A stretch of 64,000 nt of DNA from Castanopsis chinensis (Eukaryota; Streptophyta; Magnoliopsida; Fagales; Fagaceae): positions 3,452,501 to 3,516,500 of the forward strand of contig JAVQMG010000101.1 of assembly GCA_032878915.1 (NCBI GenBank), read 5' to 3'. Both the position numbers and the translations under genes were made by a program. Positions 10,971-22,300 of this stretch are shown piece by piece; positions within the stretch are counted from its first letter, which is position 1, and each line of letters starts with the position of its first letter. The notes below the pieces were generated by a model. That model worked only from the letters and a program-made list of their open reading frames with translations. It was not told the origin of the DNA and made no database searches.

Positions 10971-12103
10971 TTCGCGATGCCGAAGTCTCCACAGTACTTC
11001 CTGAAGGCTTTGCTGTCAAACTGCAGCCCATTGTCCGAGATGAGGGTGCGGGGAATCCCAAATCTGGTGATGATATTCTTCCAGACGAACCTCTTCGCGT
11101 CTACGTCCCGGATATTCGAAAGCGGCTCGGCCTCAACCCACTTAGTGAAGTAGTCCGTCCCGACAAGCAGCCATCGCTTATTGCCCGCTGCCCTTGGAAA
11201 CGGACCCACGATGTCCAGGCCCCATTGTGCGAACGGCCAAGGGCTGACCAGAGGATTGAGAACGCCACCAGGCTGGTGGATGTTCGGCGCATACCTCTGA
11301 CACTGGTCGCACTTCCTCGCGTACTCCTGTGCTTCTCTCTGCATGTTTGGCCACCAGTACCCCTGCGTAAGGGCCCTGTGGGCTAGTGACCTTCCGCCAG
11401 TGTGGCTTCCGCAAGTCCCCTCGTGCAACTCTTCCAAGAACTGCTCTGTCTCGTCCGGGTGCACACATAGCAAGTATGGCCCCGAAAACGAGCGTTTGTA
11501 GAGCTTACCGTCCTCGGACAGCCAGAACCGAGGAGCCTTTCTACGGATCTTGTCGGCCTCTGTCTTGTCCTCGGGCAGCGTGTCGTGTTTCAGGAACAAC
11601 GCTATGGGGTCCATCCAACTGGGCCCTGTTCTGATTTGCTGGACCCGCAGGGCCGGGCAGCCCGTTCCGGCTGGCTTAAGAAGGTCTTCAACGAGAATGA
11701 CCCGAGGGAGCTCACGTGCCAATGAGGTTGCGAGAGTCGCCAGGGAGTCTGCGTGAGTGTTCCCGCTTCTGGAAATATGCGACAGTGAGAAGGACTCGAA
11801 CTGGGCCCGTAGACGCAAGGCGCGCGCTAAATATTCCTGCATCCTCGGCTCCCTCGCCTCTAATTTCCCTTCCACCTGGCCGACCACCAGCTGTGAGTCC
11901 GAGAACACACGGACCGCCTTTCCTCCCATCTTCCAGATCATGTCCATTCCTATCAGCAAGGCTTCGTACTCGGCCTCGTTGTTGGTTGCCGGGAACGCTA
12001 TCCTCAGAGACTTCTCGATGATGATCCCATCTGGCGATACCAGGACTACTCCAGCGCCCGAACCTCTTTGGTTTGAGGCTCCGTCCACGTAAGCTTCCCA
12101 CAC
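10971..12103 (-). pseudogene. Additional RNase H (aRNase H) plus integrase zinc-binding and core
   Basis: Residues 1-125 from the first Met form an RNase H: D7 in YVDGAS, E45 in NNEAEYEALL, D69 in FSDSQLVV and D119 in GNTHADSLA are the catalytic acids. Residues 225-270 hold the HHCC zinc site, with H227, H234, C265 and C268 (KCDQC). The core follows with D297 (GLDIVG) and D357 (ISDNG); the third acid lies in the next frame. RNase H removes genomic RNA during reverse transcription. A second RNase H placed before integrase identifies the Tat lineage. Upstream the frame changes near 12170 relative to RT, so the real domain begins a little before the Met used here. Confidence 0.88.
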
Positions 12104-12132
12104 CGGTTGTTTCTCGCATGAGGCTACGCCGA

Positions 12133-13512
12133 CTAGCTTCTGTCTAAGCCGCTTGCCGCTAGGCTTTCTTCCAGGGAGGGCTCAGTGAACTCCGCAACCA
12201 GGTCGGCTAGGACTTGCCCCTTTACAGACGTGCGAGGGAAGTACTTGATGTCGAAGGCCCCTAAAAAGGTCCCCCATTTGGCGATTCTGCTGGAGTAGTC
12301 TGCGCTTCGCAGGATGGACTTAAGTGGGAGTTGGGTCAGGACGACGACCGTATGAGATTGGAAGTAGTGCGGGAGCCGACGAGTGGCGTGCACCACAGCT
12401 AGCACCGCCTTTTCCAGCGGCAAATGCCGAATTTCGGCCTCCTGCAGGGACTTGCTCACGTAGTAAACCGGTCTTTGTATACCGGCGTCCTCCCTTACCA
12501 GGACCAGGCTGACGGCGTGGGCAGCCACCGCTAGATACGCAAACAGGACTTCATCTGGATCGGGGCGGGACATAACTGGCGGCTGAGAGAGGTATTCCTT
12601 CAGCTGCTGGAACGCCAGGGAACACTCCTCGGTCCATTCGAATCCCCTCCACTTGTTTAGTAGTTGGAAGAAGGGTCGGCACCTGTCCGCGGAGCGGGAG
12701 ATGAACCTGCTGAGGGCGGCCGTCATCCCTGCCAGCTTTTGGACTTCCTTCGGGTTTCGAGGTGGTTGCAGGTTACAGATTGCGGTGATCTGCTCGGGGT
12801 TGGCCTCTATACCCCTGTGAGTGAGCATGTAGCCTAGGAATTTACCAGAACTTACGCCGAAGGAGCACTTAGAGGCATTCAGTCGCAACTTATGTTCCCG
12901 CAGGGTCTGGAACGTGCTGTCCAGGTCGGCCACATGGTCTGTTACGGCTTTGCTCTTCACGACCATGTCGTCTACGTATACTTCGACGGTCTTTCCTAGC
13001 TGTGGCTCGAACATCCGAGTCATCATCCTTTGATAGGTAGCCCCTGCGTTTTTAAGGCCGAATGGCATAACCTTGTAATGGTAATTGCCAGTGGGGGTCA
13101 CAAAGGCAGTTTTCTCCTGGTCCTCCAGCGCTAGTGGTATCTGATGATACCCCTGAAAGGCGTCCAAGAAACTCATGCGGGGGTGGCCGACCGTCGCGTC
13201 CACCAGTTGATCTATGCGCGGCATCGGGAACGGGTCCTTGGGGCAGGCCTTGTTGAGGTCCGTGAAGTCCACACACACTCTCCATTTCCCGTTTTTCTTC
13301 TTTACCACGACTGTGTGCGCCAACCACTCAGGGTAGAATACCTCCTTGATAGCCCCAGCCCTCTTGAGCTTGATGACCTCCTCCTTCACTGCTTCGGAGT
13401 GTTCCGCCGAGGACCGCCGAGGGGGTTGTTTCTTGGGTACTGCCGCCGGGTTTACATTTAGATGGTGGCATATGAAGCCTGGGTCGATTCCGGGCATCTC
13501 GTGTTCGTCCAT
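12133..13512 (-). pseudogene. Reverse transcriptase and connection RNase H
   Basis: A 459-residue open stretch. It contains KKKNGKWRVCVDFTDLNKAC (residues 71-90), the first catalytic Asp in MSFLDAFQGY (D117), and the YVDD box (residues 179-182). A Ty3-type RNase H region follows, but it reads LFAYLAVAAHAVSLVL where an active enzyme has a catalytic Asp, so it is probably a non-catalytic connection domain. RT copies element RNA to DNA. Upstream residues (DVFAW...) at 13513-13658 lie in another frame, so there is a frame change near 13520, and another near 12170 before the second RNase H. Confidence 0.93.
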
Positions 13513-13691
13513 GCGAATACGTCGAGGTTCCTCCTCAAGAACGTAACCAACTCCTCCTTTTCTTCGGTCGGGAGACGAGCCCCAATCTGGAAGAACCTCT
13601 CCGGGTCACCGTCCACGGGGACCCTGTCTAGTCCTTCGCACGCCGGCTCCCCCACCACTGCTGCTCCGGCGGTGGCAGAGGAGGCTAATTG

Positions 13692-14147
13692 CTATGAGGC
13701 CAGAGCCGCCTGAGCCGCCGGGGCCGCGGCTTCGTTGTCCGGCCTGCGTAGTATTGCGGTGGTCAGGCATTGCCTCGCCGCAGACTGGCTCCCGATGATT
13801 TCCTCGACTCTACCGCCGAATGGGAACTTCACCTTCAAGTGGAGGGTGGAGGGGACAGCCCCTAGGGCGTGCAGCCAAGGTCTCCCCACAATGGCCGTAT
13901 ACGGGGAGTAGGCATCCACCACGATGAAGTCTACCTCTACCACTGCCGGCCCCGACTGCACTGACAATCTGATCTGCCCCTTAGGGATCACCATCCTTCC
14001 CTCGAAGCTCATCAGGGGCGAGTCGTAGGCAGAGAGATCCTCTTCCCTCAGGTTCAGCCCCTTGTACAGGTCGGGGTACATGATGTCTGCGCCGCTTCCC
14101 TGGTCTACCATCACCCTCTTCACATCATAGCCTCCAATCCTTAGCAT
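13692..14147 (-). pseudogene. Retroelement aspartic protease
   Basis: The open frame begins LRIGGYDVKRV and carries VDQGSGADIMYPDLY, the Tat-type version of the D-T/S-G active site, with Asp preceding QG. The C-terminal flap-side motif SPYTAIVGRPWL is typical of the family. The protease cuts the gag-pol polyprotein. An in-frame TAG at 13692-13694 separates it from a continuing open frame of the same phase (13458-13658) leading to RT. Upstream, 14148-14427 encodes the gag-protease linker (PPLGTINTILAAPGRTGSRP) in another frame near its end. Confidence 0.88.
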
Positions 14148-14427
14148 TATGACCAGGGCGTCGTCGTGGGGTTGGATCGTCCCCTCCTTGTCGGCGTCCG
14201 AGAAGGCCAGCGTGGGCGGCTCATTGCCCTTGATCTTCTTTGGCTCGGGCCAGAGCCTCCGGTATGGGCTCGTACCACGTTCATCACCCTTGAAGGACGC
14301 GAGCCCGTCCTCCCAGGGGCTGCGAGGATGGTGTTGATGGTTCCCAGAGGAGGCCTTGGTGCGTGGTGGCCCCGGCCTGTCGGACCATGATGTTCCCCCG
14401 CCCTCCCCTGGTCGTGTACAAACTGAC

Positions 14428-15709
14428 TCAACTTTCCCTCTTCGCCAACTGTTCGAGGTAGTAGCGTAGGTTCTTGCAGTTCTCGGTTGTATGGCCGTGC
14501 TCTTGATGGTACTGGCAGTGAAGGTTCTGGTTTCGCTTTGAGGGATCTCCTATCATCTTGCTGGGCCATCTAAAGTAAGGTTCGTGGCGGATTTTTTCAA
14601 ACACCCGCTGCATGGGTTCGCGGAACACGATGCCGACCGCCTGCGTTGGTATCCGACGTGGCTGTCCGACAAACTCTCTCCTAGCCCTACCGTTGCTGTA
14701 CCCGTCCGACCTGAAATCCCTCTTCTCCTGAGGGATTACCTTCACCCTCGCCTTCACTTGCAGTTGATCCTCCTCCACCCGTGTGTACTCATCGATGCGG
14801 TCCATAAGACGTCGTACACTCTTGACAGGCCTCCTGGTCAGTGACTTCCTCAGGTCATGATCGCTTGGCAGGCCGACCTTGAAGGTGCTTATGGCCACCT
14901 CGTCGAAGTCCCCATCGATCTCGTTGTACATCTCCCAATACCTGTCAGTGTATGCCCTGAGGGTTTCTCCCTCCCTCATGGCCATGGACAACAGCGAATC
15001 CAGGGGCCGCGGATGCTGCTGCAGGTGATAAACCGCTCGCCAAATGCCCTGGTGAGCTCTGTGAAGGAATCGACAGAGCTCGCCTTCAGGCCGTTGAACC
15101 ATCTCATCGCTACGGGCCCCAAGCTGGAGGGGAAGACCTTGCACATCAGGGTCTCATTCTTCGAATGCACCGCCATCCTCTGGCTGAAGTGGCTCACGTG
15201 CTCCACTGGGTCCGTCCTCCCGTTGTAAATTGTGAAGGTTGGCTGGGTGAACTTTCTTGGGAGCTTTCCCTTCTCAATCCTCCGAGTGAAGGGCGATTTG
15301 GAAATTTGGTGGAGCGCCCTGCTCAGTGCATTGTTGGCCAGGCCTCTGGAGGACGCCCCCTGTCTCTGGGTGGACGACGGCGTTCATCCCCCTGGGAAGA
15401 AGACTCGCTAAGGGGAGTCCTGGACCTAGAGCTGTCGGAGCCACTACTGGCGTCCACTGAGGATCGGTCTGAAGGGGTAGGCGTACGCCTCCGCTTTTCC
15501 CGGCGTAGCTTCCTTCTCAAATGATCAACCTCTCTTTGCAGGGTCTCGACACTTTTCTCGCGGGAGGTTCTACTACCACTGTGTGCATGGCTCCTCCCAC
15601 GCGTGTGTTCCGTGTGGACGCTGTTTTCGTGCTCTCCTTCCAACCGCGCAAGATGGTCCTCTGGCTGGGACCCCCTAGACTCCGCATGACGTGAACCTGA
15701 ACCCTGCAT
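14428..15709 (-). pseudogene. Gag (nucleocapsid/capsid), frame-broken
   Basis: Gag coats the RNA in virus-like particles. The N-terminal part (15323-15709) is charged and coiled-coil rich (TLQREVDHLRRKLRR), with an SR-rich stretch. The capsid part carries FTIYNGRTDPVEHVSHF and FPSSLGPVAMRWF, then YTDRYWEMYNEIDGD. Near the C-terminus is a zinc-knuckle-like CQYHQEHGHTTENC (C-x2-H-x4-H-x5-C, an atypical knuckle). The three parts lie in three frames, with changes near 15345 and near 15010. The Met at 15709 lies just downstream of the PBS and is the likely start. Confidence 0.87.
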
Positions 15710-15738
15710 GGCACTTCCAGTCCCTTTCCGTCAAAGCT

Positions 15739-15756
15739 TCCCACAGACGGCGCCAA
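15739..15756 (-). other. Primer-binding site (tRNA-Asp-like)
   Basis: One base inside the 5' LTR the minus strand reads TTGGCGCCGTCTGTGGGA. TGGCGCCGT is complementary to the 3' end of plant tRNA-Asp. Similar sites occur at this place in Tat and Athila elements. It fixes the 5' LTR as the right-hand copy. Confidence 0.8.
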
Positions 15757-15757
15757 T

Positions 15758-16499
15758 TGTAAGGACACAAAGTAGGTTTGGGCCCAAATAGATGACTGGG
15801 CCGGCCCAAGTGGCCTTTACAATAGAATTTGTAGAGGATGGGTTTTAAGCCCTGACTTCCCGGTACTATGGAAGGGTGCAATGTAAGATCCAAATGCACT
15901 ACTGAAACGTGGCTGGCTGGTGGAGTGGACTAACTCCCTTCCCAGACGTGCGCCGAGGAGATTCCCTGGTGGTTTTCGTTCTGTTCTTCAAGGGAGAGGA
16001 CCTTCTTCTTTTTCTTGGTCAAAAGTCCGGATCCCTTTCTCGTTGTATCCTCCCTTCTCTTTATACTCCCCACTCCTGACTCTCACCTGTCTTTCCCTGA
16101 AAACGCTCCCCAACGCCCTTGGGGCCATTCCCCGTCCCTTCAGAAGTCATTTCCCCATTAATGCGGCCAGACGGGTAGGTGGGAAGCCTTTAATGCGGTG
16201 GCAGAAACACTGTGTAGTGCATGTCCCCCTTGTTTCCCCCCTCGGCATATCGTTGGGGGTGTGGGATGGCTCGCCGAGCTCCGGAGGCGCTTTCCCAGAT
16301 GCTCTGCTGCAGCGTTCTGCTCTCAATTCTGCGTCCGAGGAGACGTTCTCCTCGGCTCGTCTCTGATGGCTGGGTAGGCTGACCCTTGGGCCCCGGTGTT
16401 AGAGGGCCTTGCTCCCGTCGCGCGGCCCACTTAGCGGAATTCGCGCCCTCGGACTAGGCCCAGAGCCCACAAGGTGCCTGGTCGCCTTCACCCCCCACA
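15758..16499 (-). repeat. 5' LTR of the Tat element
   Basis: 742 bp, TG...CA, next to the PBS. It is identical by eye to 3764-4505 apart from two single-base indels. On the minus strand it carries a TATA box at 16058-16065, about 435 bp from its 5' end, so U3 is about 0.4 kb. Confidence 0.95.
16058..16065 (-). promoter_or_regulatory. LTR TATA box
   Basis: On the minus strand the LTR reads GGGGAGTATAAAGAGAAGG. TATAAAGA is a good plant TATA box and probably sets the start of the genomic RNA. The 3' LTR holds the same site near 4062-4070. Confidence 0.6.
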
Positions 16500-16504
16500 G
16501 TATG

Positions 16505-17769
16505 AGTAAGATATTTCCTAAAATCTTAAGTTTTATTCTAATATTATAACTCACAATCAAACTTATGAATAATATTAGTTTTTACATTACAACACATTTT
16601 ATTCTTAGTAATAAAGATTACAATTCACGTTTTAATTTCCATTTAGTGTACTTAACATACTTAAAAAAAAAACACTTTTAAAATTATAATAACTTTCTAA
16701 AATAACTTAAAAAAAAAATCATTTAATTACATCTATGATCAAAGCACTGACCATTTGAGAAATTAAAAAAAAAAAAAACCTCCCGATATTCTAAATCATA
16801 TAAATATGGGTGTATATTCATTCTGAAAATTTAACAAACCCGATGGAACATAACCCAACCTAAATATGTTGTTGCACTACTCTTCGATCACTAGTAGGAA
16901 TGCATTGATAATGGAGTCACATAATACGAGGCCGACACATTGCTAAGAGAAGGAATATCAATATCGACATTAAATGGCCCAGTCCATACTTGGGATGTTT
17001 GGCCCAACCATTTTGCTAAGAGGAGAAGGGATATCGATACTCGGTTAAATGACTGGTGATGCTTGTTAGGGGATCGATTTGATCGATGACTAGTTTATGG
17101 GGTTTCAGGGGATGTGAATATGTGATTAATAGGCCATGGGTTGCTTAATGCAGTGGTTTTGATGTTCAGTTTAAGAACGATTTTGGGGCTCGTGGGTTTG
17201 TTGACTTCTTGTGATTGGATTGCTAACTTGGTGATCAATTATTTTGCTGGTTTTGGGCTTTTTATTGTGGTTTCTTATATTTGGTTTTTGTCGACTTGTG
17301 TCCAGTTGGTTAGAGAATCCAAGCTCCTCCATTTGTGGCTTCTATTGGGAGTGTGAAGTGAGGTTTGTTGTTGCTATTTGGTAAGTAGAAATCTTTTTTT
17401 TTTTGGGCGTGACAAAAAAGTTTAATAAAAAACAGAAAAGGGACAAACTATTTTCAATTGTTTTCTAATGTGTTTAAAAGAATGTGTCTTTTTGAGTATA
17501 ATTAGCATTTAACACCCATATCATTAATTAACAAGAATGAACAGAAAGACTTTATAAATAATTAGCCTCTAAGCACGCATGTTGTACTTAGAGACTCTTT
17601 TATTTTTTTAAGTAAAAATTAATAATTTACATTTATTATAATTTATATATTTTTTAAAAATTTTAATTCAAATAAATAAAAATGATAAATTTTAACTATA
17701 ATTTCTTTTTTGAACTTGAACAGAAAAAAAATCTTAAATTTTAGGAGTTTTCTTTTTTAATTCAAAATG
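16505..17769. other. Intergenic spacer, no convincing gene
   Basis: AT-rich sequence. A plus-strand ORF of 71 codons at 17141-17356 is hydrophobic (TTTT/GTG rich) and resembles nothing recognised, so it is not called. Low-complexity A and T runs occupy 16650-16790 and 17580-17760. Confidence 0.5.
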
Positions 17770-17782
17770 AAATTTGTTATTT

Positions 17783-18008
17783 ATACCACTATATACCTTT
17801 GGTGCAATGGTTACTTCATAAATATAAGTGTTTGTGGGATATGAGAGGTAAGCCCTATCAACCCAAGGGGTTGAAAGCCTCTCTCCCAGAAGAGAGTCAG
17901 GTTTAGATTAAACATAAACATATATACACTTGAGAGAGGGTTTAGAGTTTCACACATATATACACTTAGATTAGATTAGAGTAGAATTTCTATTTTGTAT
18001 CGAAAACA
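17783..18008 (+). mobile_element. tRNA-derived SINE with 13-bp target duplication
   Basis: A 226-bp insert bounded by exact copies of AAATTTGTTATTT at 17770-17782 and 18009-18021. Near its start TGGTGCAATGG matches a Pol III box A. Further in, GGTTGAAAGCC matches a box B. It has no ORF. A variable-length duplication plus Pol III boxes fits a SINE copied by an L1 machinery. A weaker relative may lie near 47873 (CATACCTTAGTATAATAATC). Confidence 0.75.
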
Positions 18009-18254
18009 AAATTTGTTATTTGATATTTATGATCCTATTTTTAAATGAAGCTACTCTTCATTAATAAGGACATTTTTGAGACACATAAAATCTAATTGAA
18101 AGAGAAGAATTCTCAATGTAGATAAAAATCAAAGGTTAAGAATCAAAATAAACATAAATAAATATTATAAATTTTTATGCACGCGTAGATATATATACAA
18201 TACAAACATGAAAAATCATGACCAGAAGCCACGTGTGTACATCTCAGCACTCTC

Positions 18255-19181
18255 TCACACAATGGTTGAACATTGAGAAGTATTCGGGTCAAGCAGTGCT
18301 GGCAACAAGTACTTCCTCCCACTCACACCAAAACCATTATAGCTCGCACCAGTTACCGAATCCACCAAAAGCTCCCCAGCGTAACCCGGATAGGCTCCCT
18401 TACCGTACACACCAGGACATGCAGAAGCCGCTTCGAGTGGAGCGCCAGCGGAGCCGATGAAGTAGCCGTTTCCAAATGGGTTCGTCACGGTTCCAGCCAA
18501 TAGGCTCGCTAAATTTACGATCATGCCATCTAACCCCACGTCCCCATTGGGTGCACCCAGTGGTGTGGTCTGTGGTCCGTATATGGGTTTGTGAAATGGC
18601 CATGCGCATTGACCTGGGCACTGAGTCACCGAGTTGCCGACCCAGATGAAAGAGGATTCGAGCTTTGTGTCAGAGCCGTGGAACCCACAGTTACTCATGC
18701 AAAAGCCTTCGACTGCCACGTCTTGAGCTGTGAGAACTAAGGTCAACCCTCCGGGTTTTGAGTTGGCCACGTGCGCCAGCTCGGAAATCTGGGATTTCTT
18801 TAACTTTTTACCAATGGAGTAGTTATTGTCTGAGACTTGGTTTGCTAAGACAATGCTGGTTTGTTTCTTTCCAGCTTTCTTCATGTAAATTTGGATGGTA
18901 TTCCACCAATTAGAGACTGAGGGATTTTGTGTTTGTTGTTGTTGTTGGTTTTGTGGGTTTAGAGAGACAAGAAAGTCTGAGACAATGGATTTCTGGGCTG
19001 GTGAGAAATCTCCGTACCAAAGAATGGAAATTGGGAGGTTTCCTTCAAGCAAAGCTCCATTGTGGTATGTTAGAGACATGGGTGGTGGTTGGTAAAGAGA
19101 ATTAAGCTTTCTTGTGCCCAAACACAAGTTGATCAAGCTTAGCTGAACAAGGAGGAGTAGAGTAATTTGAGAGAACCCCAT
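18255..19181 (-). CDS. PHI-1/EXORDIUM-like secreted protein (gene A)
   Basis: Single-exon gene of 308 residues. The start at 19181 is chosen because it opens a signal peptide (residues 1-22, ending NLCLG); the open frame extends 56 codons further upstream but that part reads as 5' UTR below a TATA box at 19284-19291. The Phi_1 domain (PF04674) fills the rest: YHNG at 39-42, WYG at 55-57, CMSNCG at 161-166, WVGNS at 180-184, CPGQCAWPF at 188-196, GDVGLDGM at 213-220, and a terminal CSTIV. Family members are extracellular and are linked in Arabidopsis to brassinosteroid-promoted and carbon-dependent growth; the biochemical activity is unknown. A glutamine run (79-85) is specific to this copy. 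Length is normal for the family. It lies opposite in orientation to genes B and C. Confidence 0.96.
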   Translation of the reverse strand: MGFSQITLLLLVQLSLINLCLGTRKLNSLYQPPPMSLTYHNGALLEGNLPISILWYGDFSPAQKSIVSDFLVSLNPQNQQQQQTQNPSVSNWWNTIQIYMKKAGKKQTSIVLANQVSDNNYSIGKKLKKSQISELAHVANSKPGGLTLVLTAQDVAVEGFCMSNCGFHGSDTKLESSFIWVGNSVTQCPGQCAWPFHKPIYGPQTTPLGAPNGDVGLDGMIVNLASLLAGTVTNPFGNGYFIGSAGAPLEAASACPGVYGKGAYPGYAGELLVDSVTGASYNGFGVSGRKYLLPALLDPNTSQCSTIV

Positions 19182-19283
19182 TTTAGAGATTGAGAATGAG
19201 AGATTTTGAAGTAGGAAATAGTTGAGAAGTGTTTTTGGTTTGAGTGGTATGGCCCGTGTGGGATTTGGTGAAGAGGGAAGTGA

Positions 19284-19291
19284 ATATATAT
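19284..19291 (-). promoter_or_regulatory. TATA box of EXO-like gene A
   Basis: TATATATA lies about 103 bp upstream of the chosen ATG. Spacing matches genes B and C and supports the start at 19181 over the longer open frame. Confidence 0.7.
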
Positions 19292-19349
19292 AGGTGGGTG
19301 GGTTCATGCACTGGACTAGTGGTGGCTTATCTGTAGCTTTCATTAGCAA

Positions 19350-22300
19350 CTTCGTGGTCCTAAAAAACTAAAACCACAGTATTAATCACGAGAAACTTAT
19401 AAACATAAGATAAAAAGAGAGGCATTTGGGGAGAATATTTAATTCTTTTAGGCATTTTCTGTGTTAAGATTAAAAAAAAACTTTGATGACGCTAGCTAAA
19501 CTATATTTATTATTCTCTGCAGCCAGCAGAACTTCATGCATGGAGCTGGTACAGTTTGGGCTTTGAAGTTTGAAGTTTGCATGTGTTGGAGCTTTGAAGC
19601 TCTTTCCTACGCGTTTTTTAAATTACGCCTCAATTTCTGAATTTTCTCGGACCGAGAGTAACCATTTTTATTATTGTTATCTTTAATATTAAGCCACTTT
19701 ATTGGATAGCTCTTTGATGGACAGGTGTTACTCATTCCTCAATATTGTTATGCAGGCACCGCACCAGGGTTCCTCTACTTCTCGAAATTAGTGAGCGTAC
19801 TATTTAGTTGTCATTCTTGACTTGCTAACAATATGCCTTGTATCCAAATTCTTGAGTTTTTAAATAAGATGCCTTCGTATGCAAATTCTTCTTCCTAATA
19901 TTTATTTAGGGCAAGCACAAGTAATTATTCAGTGTTAAAGGAGTATAATAAATGTGTACATAATAAATCCATGTTGAAGTTTACTAATAGGATAGAACTT
20001 GCATACATTTATATATCGTAATCTCATAGCATTAAATAATTACATAGTAGACACATTTTTAAGGATTTTTAAAGGGTTATGCTAACGAATGCTCTTAAGG
20101 TATTGATTAAAAATTTATTTTAAGAAAATTTTGACACCACTTTTATGGTAAATAAAAAAATTATAAAATATTAATTAATTTTTTTTATTTTCTCATAAAA
20201 ATTTTCTTCAAATGGATTAGTAAAAAATTTCCTAAGGGCATTCGTTAACATTTTTATTTTTTAAATAATGAAAAACATTTGCCCACCAAAGTCTACTTGT
20301 TATACTATTTTTATAATTTTTCTCATTTGATTAAAACCATATATAGATGGTCATTTGAATTGTTACATAGTTGGAGGATTTTTTTTTATAAATAAATTAA
20401 TTTAAAGGAAAATTTTGTCACTTCCTTAAAGTGTGGCACTCACTTAAAAAAAAAAAAAAAAGATCCACCTTTAATTATGAACGGAAGATACATTAAAGAC
20501 GTCTATGGGGCAGTACTCAAGCTTATCTATCGCCTATCCCAAAATTTTGGGTTATTCCGGCTCTCACAATTAAGGATCGATGCTAATGAATGACATTTAC
20601 TTCAACACCACCTTCTAATTAAAACCCAGCCATGCATGTGAGGACCTCTCTTTATTGTTTCACACTATTAAAGAAATTAGCCTTTTTCAAGGGGTACATA
20701 ATCTGTACGAAACTTAGAATATGCATGCCCAAATGGAGCTAGGTTCTGGTTCATGCTTTTATTCTTTTGTTACAGCTCGTTGAAATTCACTGAACTGACA
20801 CATTATGGGACTCCAAAAGCTCTTGGTTCTCGTAACATAGGACATGTATCATCAAGCCTCTATGTGCCAAAGGACATGCCTGGTTTGCCATCTACATATC
20901 TAGCAAAGTGGCCGATGAACTCTCAATTATTAGATACTTCCATTGAGTTTAATTTATTAGAAAATGCATATATACACTAGAATATAATAGGCTGGTACAT
21001 GCTTATTAGCTTTATGAATTATTGTTTACTTTCCTACATTCTCATGAGCATCCTAATCAATTTTGTCCACTCCTATATTAGAGAAGAAGCAACTGGTTGC
21101 TGAATCAGCATTTGTGTGTGTGTGTAAAAAATTGAATTAATGCTACGGAGTACAGATCGATTAGTTGTGGATAAGTGTTATGGGTTACGTTATGGAGATG
21201 CACCGCTCGTGCAAGTTTTAAACTATTCAGTTTTTGAAACCATGTCTCCAAGTTTGTGAACAAACTTTAAATCATCGGCCTTCAGACAGCCTGGATGCTC
21301 TGCTCGAGCTTATCGGAAAGTTCGTGGCATCCAAGGAGCCCAAATGCGTTGCTAATGGAATTCTATATAATTGTCTGACACAAACTTTGCCAGTTTTATA
21401 CTACTAATTAAAAAAGTCAGCTACAAATTTATGAGACTTGTTGAATATAAGAATATTGTAGAAAAGTCATGAGAGTTTCGGCTATATCATTGGTTAAATT
21501 GTGTGTGTGATAATTGGAGGCAACATTCTAGACTTGAAGAAGTAGAGGTCCATGGGAAATAGGCTCCGGTTGTGATTATAAAGATGAATCAAAATCTAAA
21601 TGTTAGAAATACTGGAAGATTGTATTATATTTCTTAAGTGATAATATATACAAGAATGCGTTTAATTATATAAAAGATACGTGTTTTATACGAATATGCG
21701 TGCTGAGCAAGATAAGTAAAGTGGGCCTATTATATGTTAACACTAAACAATTTTTAATTTATGTCCCAAAACCAGGGGCAAGGAAGTTGCAATTGCACAC
21801 TCTTTTTTTTTTCCTTAAAATTATGTGCAAGGTTGCAATATTATTGTAGCATATAAGTTCTTGATAGTATATTTTGGTCTTTGCTTTTCTTAGTTGCATC
21901 TTAGTTGTCATTTTCTCCATCTCAGATTAGGAACAGTCAAAGCAAAGGTTGTTGAAACTTTGAAAGTTGAAACATTGGAGAGGTTGACATTGGGTAAACA
22001 CTGGTGGAGAAGGTGGTAGGGAAGTGCCCCCTGAGTCCCGATCCTCATAGCCCTCTTATAGGACCATACGCTAACAATTTTTTCATGCATGTTTTGAACT
22101 TAATTATGATACATTTAATACAATTTTCTGATGGTTTCTTCTTTAAATATTTTTTAGTATGTGAATAATTTATCATTTTCTCTTACTTTGCTCGTTGTAT
22201 TACTTATTTTAAGGTTATTCTAATTAATTTTCCAAGTGTGCTCAAGATTATATTAAGCTCATTCTTATCTATACCACTGATCATTATTTATTACATTTTA

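Larger units (their letters stand above)
3764..16499 (-). mobile_element. Ty3/gypsy Tat-lineage LTR retrotransposon, full length
   Basis: A 12.7-kb element read on the minus strand. Order 5' to 3' on that strand: LTR, PBS, gag, aspartic protease, reverse transcriptase with connection RNase H, an additional (archaeal-type) RNase H, integrase, an ~81-bp tandem array, an opposite-strand gene, polypurine tract, LTR. The second RNase H between RT and integrase is the known hallmark of the Tat lineage. Flanks carry a perfect GTATG duplication. The LTRs differ, by eye, only by two single-base indels, which indicates a recent insertion, yet gag and pol are interrupted by several frameshifts and one stop. 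It is therefore structurally complete but not coding-competent as written. Confidence 0.95.

Noticed and set aside
10436..12119. Many ORFs over 80 codons on both strands across pol
   Set aside because: They are shadow frames of the GC-rich pol region; only the frames with RT, RNase H and integrase motifs are real.
17141..17356. Hydrophobic 71-codon ORF
   Set aside because: T/G-rich composition gives a hydrophobic peptide by default; no start context, homologue or neighbour supports a gene.
18255..19349. Longer N-terminus of EXO-like gene A starting at 19349
   Set aside because: It would span the TATA box and bury the signal peptide 57 residues inside; the start at 19181 fits the family.
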